From assembly GCA_018812385.1 (NCBI GenBank), contig JAHJDU010000631.1:1-11586 (forward strand): DNA of 11,586 nucleotides, read 5' to 3'. The first letter of the stretch is position 1. Every line of letters starts with the position of its first letter. The notes below the pieces were generated by a model. It did not search any database. It saw only the letters and a list, made by a program, of their open reading frames with translations, and was not told the DNA's origin. This document shows positions 7,316-11,586 of this stretch, piece after piece. A program made the position numbers and the translations under genes. This DNA is from Pseudomonadota bacterium (GTDB lineage: Bacteria > Desulfobacterota > Desulfobacteria > Desulfobacterales > Desulfobacteraceae).

Positions 7316-8194
7316 ATGGAATACCGGGAAACCGTCTCAGTCGCCTGTGTTAATTTTTGCCCCGAATGGGGGGACAAGACCACCAATTTATCTAAAATTA
7401 AGACCTTTTCAAAACAGGCTGCGGATCAGGGCAATAATATTATCATTTTCCCGGAACTTGCCCTTACCGGCTATGAATGCGGTGAAATGACTGATCCAGA
7501 TGGCAAATCCTGTAGTATGCATAAAGAAATGGCTGAGACAATTCCAGGACCTAGCACCTGCGAAATCAAAAACCTGGCCCAAAATCTAGATGTTTATATT
7601 ATTTTTGGAATGCCAGAAAAAGATATAATCAACCCGGACATCCTTTATATTTCATCGGTTATTGTTGGTCCTGAAGGGCTGTTGGGTACCTATAGAAAAC
7701 TGCACCTTGCCCCTCTGCCCCGGTTTACAGAGAGTCTTTGCTTTACACCGGGAAATGAAATCCCGGTCTTTGAAACCCGGTACGGGACCATTGGTATTCT
7801 CATCTGTTTTGATTTTTACTTTTACCCTGAACTGGCACGGATTATGGCCCTGAAAGGGGCGGATTTGCTTGTAAATACCTCGGCCAGCGCCACAGGTCCT
7901 GGCAAACCTTACTTCATCGTACAGCAGACCGGAAGCCGGGCAACGGAAAACTGTGTCTATGCCGCCAGTGCAAACCTGGTCGGAAAGGAGCGGTCAAACT
8001 CTTATTATGGGCACAGCGTTATTGCAGGCCCCCTCACCCCCAGGCCGGCCTTCATTTTTGCCGAGGGTGGGGAAACCGAAGAAATCGTCAGTGCCACACT
8101 CAGTTTAAAAAAACTTCGTGTCCGAAAAGAACAGCTCAATTGGCAAAAAGACCGTCAAACTGAATTGATTAACGCCGAACTGGGACGTTTATAG
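7316..8194 (+). CDS. Carbon-nitrogen hydrolase (nitrilase superfamily)
   Basis: A 292-residue protein of the nitrilase/amidase superfamily, which hydrolyses nitriles, amides or carbamoyl groups through a Glu-Lys-Cys triad. All three residues are visible: Glu47 in FPELALTGYE, Lys128 in YRKLHLAPLP and Cys164 in ILICFDFYFYPE. The usual elbow reads Cys-x-Asp-x-x-Phe-Pro-Glu; here one extra aromatic residue seems to lie before Pro-Glu. There is no signal peptide, so it should act in the cytoplasm. AAGGA at 7304-7308 precedes the start. A 77-nt gap follows the molybdenum enzyme, with a small imperfect hairpin at 7273-7289. In this setting it may open a lactam or cleave an amide or carbamoyl intermediate made after hydroxylation. 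The motifs do not tell an amidase, a ureidopropionase or a nitrilase apart. Confidence 0.92.
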   Translation: MEYRETVSVACVNFCPEWGDKTTNLSKIKTFSKQAADQGNNIIIFPELALTGYECGEMTDPDGKSCSMHKEMAETIPGPSTCEIKNLAQNLDVYIIFGMPEKDIINPDILYISSVIVGPEGLLGTYRKLHLAPLPRFTESLCFTPGNEIPVFETRYGTIGILICFDFYFYPELARIMALKGADLLVNTSASATGPGKPYFIVQQTGSRATENCVYAASANLVGKERSNSYYGHSVIAGPLTPRPAFIFAEGGETEEIVSATLSLKKLRVRKEQLNWQKDRQTELINAELGRL

Positions 8195-8288
8195 AATAAT
8201 TGAATTGGTTTAATTGATTTTGAAACCTTGGAACGCTTACCAAAGATAATAATGACATAGTAACCGTCATAAATAAGGTTGTTTAAAC
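8195..8288 (+). other. AT-rich intergenic gap without a clear promoter
   Basis: This 94-nt gap is the longest between operon genes downstream of 780. It holds only weak inverted repeats (GGTTT 8207-8211 with AAACC 8223-8227; ATGAC with GTCAT around 8252-8270) and an 8-bp palindrome GTTTAAAC (8281-8288) right before the next start. AAGG at 8275-8278 is the probable ribosome-binding site. I find no convincing sigma-54 or sigma-70 promoter and no T-tailed terminator, so read-through from upstream is likely. Confidence 0.4.
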
Positions 8289-9998
8289 ATGAAAAACAAA
8301 GTTGTCAGCATACGCCAGGCGATTGAGAAAAATATAACACCGGGAATGACCCTGCACATTGGTCTTGAAGCCGGAGCAGGCGCCCGTGAGCTTGCCAGGA
8401 CCTTTTGGGGCAAAAAAACTGATTTCACACTGATCATGAACATGATCGGGGGACACCACGCCTTAAGCCTGATTCACGGTCAACTTGTGAAAAAACTGAT
8501 TTTTGCCACCTGTGCCGATATTTTTCCACGACCCTATCCCAATCCTGTGATCCAGAGGGCTTTTAAGGAAAAAACCATTGAACTGGAAAACTGGTCCATG
8601 CTCTCTTTGATCCAGTCTTTGCAGGCAGGCGCCTTAAACCTTCCCTATGCAGTTACGCGTTCTATTATCGGCAGCAGCCTGGCCGAGGAGAACAGCCATT
8701 CATTCAAGGTTGTGGACGACCCTTTTGGAACCGGTGAAAAAATAGGCCTCATTAAAGCATTGAACCCGGATATTTCTATCATTCACGGATGGGCCGCAGA
8801 CCCTCAGGGTAATTTGATCATGGCAGCTCCGCCCAGGGACGCATGGGGGGCTAAGGCAAGCCGCAAAGGTATCATCGTCACTGTGGAAAAACTGGTGTCT
8901 GAAGATTTTATCCGGGAGCATTCCCTGCTGGTAAAAATCCCAGGGAGCCTTGTCAATGCTGTGTGCGTAGCTCCCAGGGGAGCTCATCCCCAAAACCTGA
9001 ATGCCCAGAGCCTGCCTGAATTTGAAGGGTATGGCCTGGACAAAGAATTTCTTAAAACGCTTAGAAAGGCAAGTGAAAATGCAGAAACCCTGGAGCAATG
9101 GGTACAAGAGTGGGTCCTTGAAGGAGGCACCCATGAAGAATACCTGGCCAAGCTGGAATTGCAGGCCAATAGTTCACCACCCAATTCTCTTAAGGACAAA
9201 CCGGCCATAGCGATTGAAACCAATGGAATAATTGAAAACAGGGAAGAACAACCTCCCACACCCAGTGAGCACGCAATTATCGCTGGTGCGCGGGAAATCA
9301 GGGATCTGGTTTTAAAAAACAATTATAAAACCATGTTTGCCGGGATAGGTATATCAGGTCTGGCAGGCTGGTGTGCCTATTATTTATTAAAAGAACAAGA
9401 CTACCACATTGATCTGATTGCAGGCGGTATCGGCTATCAGCCTTGCCCGGGAGATCCCCTGCTCATCAGTCCTGCCAACATGGCCACCGCAAAAATGATT
9501 TCCGACAGTTTTGACGTGCACGGTGTCAGTGCCGGCGGAATCAACAGCGGCTGCATTGGCGTCCTCGGAGCCGGGCAACTGGACAAGGAAGGGAATATCA
9601 ATTCCACCATTATCAGGACCTCGTCCAAGGGAGATATTTATCTTGCAGGCGCAGGTGGGGGCAATGACATTGCAAGCGTAACCAGGGAAGTCGTGATCGT
9701 CGCCGTCCAGAGGGCCAACCGCCTGGTTGAAAAGGTGTCTTATATCACCTGCCCGGGTACGCGGGTTGGCACTCTTGTTACCAATGAAGGCGTCTATGTA
9801 AAAAACGGCACGGATTTTGTGCTTACGGGATATTTTTCAACACCAGGCTCTTCTTTTGAAGAAAGAATCAATGAAATTAAAGAAACCTGCGGATGGGCGC
9901 TTCAAACCTTACCGCGAATGGAAATACTGGCTTCTCCGACCCCAGAGGAACTGAACCTGGTACGATCTTTTGATCCTGAAAAAGTGTTTATCAAATAA
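8289..9998 (+). CDS. Fused class I CoA-transferase homologue (GctAB/IpdAB-like)
   Basis: A 569-residue protein that joins the alpha and beta subunits of a class I CoA-transferase. The alpha half (about 1-245) resembles glutaconate CoA-transferase A and IpdA: it has PNPVIQRAF, ELENWSML, the AGALNLPYAVTRSIIGSS block (about 113-130) and IIHGWAADPQGN. A linker of about 70-80 polar residues follows. The beta half (about 330-569) contains GGIGYQPCPGDP, VSAGGINSGCIGVLGAGQLD and ITCPGTRVGTLVTNEGVYV. The catalytic Glu of SCOT-type enzymes (SENG motif) appears to be missing: the equivalent segment reads DLIAGGIGYQP. IpdAB is a family member that hydrolyses a ring rather than transferring CoA, and Glu100 in ELENW could play a comparable role. 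CoA transfer, ring or C-C hydrolysis of a CoA thioester, or another CoA-ester reaction are all possible. It ends 13 nt before the flavoenzyme gene, so the two are probably co-transcribed. Confidence 0.85.
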   Translation: MKNKVVSIRQAIEKNITPGMTLHIGLEAGAGARELARTFWGKKTDFTLIMNMIGGHHALSLIHGQLVKKLIFATCADIFPRPYPNPVIQRAFKEKTIELENWSMLSLIQSLQAGALNLPYAVTRSIIGSSLAEENSHSFKVVDDPFGTGEKIGLIKALNPDISIIHGWAADPQGNLIMAAPPRDAWGAKASRKGIIVTVEKLVSEDFIREHSLLVKIPGSLVNAVCVAPRGAHPQNLNAQSLPEFEGYGLDKEFLKTLRKASENAETLEQWVQEWVLEGGTHEEYLAKLELQANSSPPNSLKDKPAIAIETNGIIENREEQPPTPSEHAIIAGAREIRDLVLKNNYKTMFAGIGISGLAGWCAYYLLKEQDYHIDLIAGGIGYQPCPGDPLLISPANMATAKMISDSFDVHGVSAGGINSGCIGVLGAGQLDKEGNINSTIIRTSSKGDIYLAGAGGGNDIASVTREVVIVAVQRANRLVEKVSYITCPGTRVGTLVTNEGVYVKNGTDFVLTGYFSTPGSSFEERINEIKETCGWALQTLPRMEILASPTPEELNLVRSFDPEKVFIK

Positions 9999-10011
9999 TA
10001 AGGAGATCTAC

Positions 10012-11586
10012 ATGTCAAAGACACACTTCCCACATCTTTTTGAAAAAGGAAAAATAGGAGACTTTACCACAAAAAACCGTATCGTCATGCTTCCCATGGC
10101 CAGACAGTTCCAAGGTATGAATGGTGAAGTCACCCAGAAAACCATTGATTATTTTGCTGAAAGGGCCAAGGGAGGCGTGGGATTGATCATCATTGGTTCC
10201 ACAAGGATTTTCCCCCCGGGACATAAATTCTATACTCCAGCCTCCTTAAATTTGAGTGCCCCCCAGTTTATTCCCGGCCATTGTGAGCTTGTCCAGGCCC
10301 TGCATGCCCATGGAGCTAAAGTCAGCATCCAGTTCGGCCATATCGGCGGGCAGACACACATGCAGAGTGTGGCGGCTTCCGATGTTCAGCAGTTATTTTG
10401 TGACGGGACCCCATATACCAAACCCATTCCCATTACAAGAAGTGAGATCTGGGACACCATTGATCTGTTTGCCAAAGGTGCTGTCATGGCAAAAACAGCC
10501 GGCTATGACATGGTTGAAATCCATGCAGCCCACGGATATCTGCTTGGCAGCTTTCTTTCCCCCTTTCTCAATACCCGGAAAGATGAATTTGGTGGATCCC
10601 TTGAAAACCGAACCCGGTTCCATGTAGAAATGCTAAAGGCGATTAAAACCCAGGCCGGTGATGATTTCCCTGTTACAGTTCGCATCAGTGCCCTTGATTA
10701 CCTGGACAATAGTATTAAACTGGCTGAATCCTGCCAGGTTGCAAAAATCCTGGAAGCTGCCGGTGCTGATGTTATCAGTGTTTCTGCAGGATGTCATGAA
10801 ACACAGCATCTATCCAACGACACCATGCGAATGGAAGAAGATTTTAAACGGCCGCTTTTTGAAGCCATTAAAAAAGCGGTAAAAATTCCTATTATTGTTG
10901 CCGGTGGATATCGAAACCCGGACGTAAGTGAGAAAATTGTCTCTGACGGGGTAGCTGATTTCCTTGGAATAGCAAGACCCCTTCTGGCTGATCCTCAATG
11001 GCCCCAAAAAGCAGCCCAGGGCAAAGTGGATGACATCAGAAAATGCCTGTCATGCGGAGAGTGTCTGTACATCAGAGGAGGGGCCTTTAATTATCCCCAG
11101 AGCTGTGCCGTCAATGCAGTTTTTGGCCGGGAAAAAGACTGGACCGACATTGAACTGGCTCTTGAAAAAAAGAAAGTCATGGTTATCGGCGGCGGTCCGG
11201 CCGGTATGGAAGCAGCACGGGTGGCATCCCTGAGAGGCCACTTTGTGACCTTATATGAGAAGGGTAATGCCCTTGGCGGCCAGCTCCTGCTGGCATCAAA
11301 GCCTCCCGGAAAGCAGAGAATGCTCTGGCTGCGGGACTATCTTGCAAATCAGATTAAAAAACTAGGCGTGGACATCAAGTTTAGTGTTGAAGTCACACAA
11401 GAACTAATTGCCGCTGAGAACCCTGATGAAATTATCATGGCAACAGGTGCCATCCCCAAACAATCCGACATACCCGGTAACGATACCAACACCATTGTGC
11501 TTGCCTGGGATGTTCTTCGTGGGGAAGTCCCGCTGAAAAACCAGAAGGTCGCTGTTATCGGAGGCAGTATGCTTGCCTGTGAAACA
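10012..11586 (+). CDS. Fe-S flavoenzyme of the old yellow enzyme / 2,4-dienoyl-CoA reductase family (3' end outside window)
   Basis: An ATG at 10012 opens a frame of 525 codons that reaches the window edge without a stop; relatives are about 640-730 residues, so the C-terminus is missing. AGGAG at 10001-10005 supports the start. Residues about 5-335 form the FMN TIM barrel, with HAAHGYLLGSFLSPFLN (His171, His174, Tyr176). Cys345, Cys348, Cys351 and Cys365 should bind a 4Fe-4S cluster. A dinucleotide-binding domain starts at about 393 (VMVIGGGPAGMEAA) and a second glycine motif lies at about 514 (VAVIGGSMLACE), weaker than usual in its later glycines. Such enzymes use NAD(P)H via FAD, the cluster and FMN to reduce activated C=C bonds; trimethylamine dehydrogenase relatives run oxidatively. 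The cysteine spacing (x2, x2, x13) is closer to trimethylamine dehydrogenase than to FadH. Here it probably reduces an unsaturated ring or enoyl intermediate. Confidence 0.92.
   Translation, partial: MSKTHFPHLFEKGKIGDFTTKNRIVMLPMARQFQGMNGEVTQKTIDYFAERAKGGVGLIIIGSTRIFPPGHKFYTPASLNLSAPQFIPGHCELVQALHAHGAKVSIQFGHIGGQTHMQSVAASDVQQLFCDGTPYTKPIPITRSEIWDTIDLFAKGAVMAKTAGYDMVEIHAAHGYLLGSFLSPFLNTRKDEFGGSLENRTRFHVEMLKAIKTQAGDDFPVTVRISALDYLDNSIKLAESCQVAKILEAAGADVISVSAGCHETQHLSNDTMRMEEDFKRPLFEAIKKAVKIPIIVAGGYRNPDVSEKIVSDGVADFLGIARPLLADPQWPQKAAQGKVDDIRKCLSCGECLYIRGGAFNYPQSCAVNAVFGREKDWTDIELALEKKKVMVIGGGPAGMEAARVASLRGHFVTLYEKGNALGGQLLLASKPPGKQRMLWLRDYLANQIKKLGVDIKFSVEVTQELIAAENPDEIIMATGAIPKQSDIPGNDTNTIVLAWDVLRGEVPLKNQKVAVIGGSMLACET

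Noticed and set aside
1..11586. CRISPR array, tRNA, rRNA, insertion sequence or attachment site
   Set aside because: No regularly spaced repeats, cloverleaf-like segments, transposase genes or terminal inverted repeats were seen on reading the window.

Overview
The window looks like part of a catabolic gene cluster from an anaerobic bacterium, most likely a sulfate-reducing or related member of the Desulfobacterota (Desulfobacterales type). This placement is inferred from the gene content, a moderate-to-low GC content judged by eye at about 40-47%, and the pairing of an enhancer-binding regulator with a sigma-54 promoter. It is not based on any database search.

Layout. Positions 1-427 hold, on the minus strand, the N-terminal part of a PAS-containing regulator that reads like a sigma-54 activator; it is cut by the window edge. 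Positions 428-779 are a divergent control region. It holds a perfect 14-bp inverted repeat (513-550) that directly abuts a textbook -24/-12 promoter (551-566), followed by an untranslated leader of about 200 nt. From 780 to the right edge all genes lie on the plus strand: a fused ADP-forming acyl-CoA synthetase (780-2933); a CoxG-like SRPBCC protein (2927-3382); the three subunits of a molybdenum hydroxylase, namely FAD (3409-4281), 2Fe-2S (4370-4849) and molybdopterin (4863-7238); a nitrilase-superfamily hydrolase (7316-8194); a fused class I CoA-transferase homologue (8289-9998); and a 5' part of an Fe-S flavoenzyme of the old yellow enzyme / 2,4-dienoyl-CoA reductase / trimethylamine dehydrogenase type (10012-11586, runs off the edge).

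How the genes may work together. The likely theme is anaerobic breakdown of a heterocyclic or aromatic compound. The molybdenum enzyme would hydroxylate the substrate with water, with CoxG possibly helping deliver electrons to the membrane. The Fe-S flavoenzyme would reduce a ring or enoyl double bond. The C-N hydrolase would open an amide or lactam, and the CoA synthetase and CoA-transferase homologue would form, use or cleave CoA thioesters. The substrate cannot be read from sequence. No tRNA, rRNA, mobile element or CRISPR array was seen.
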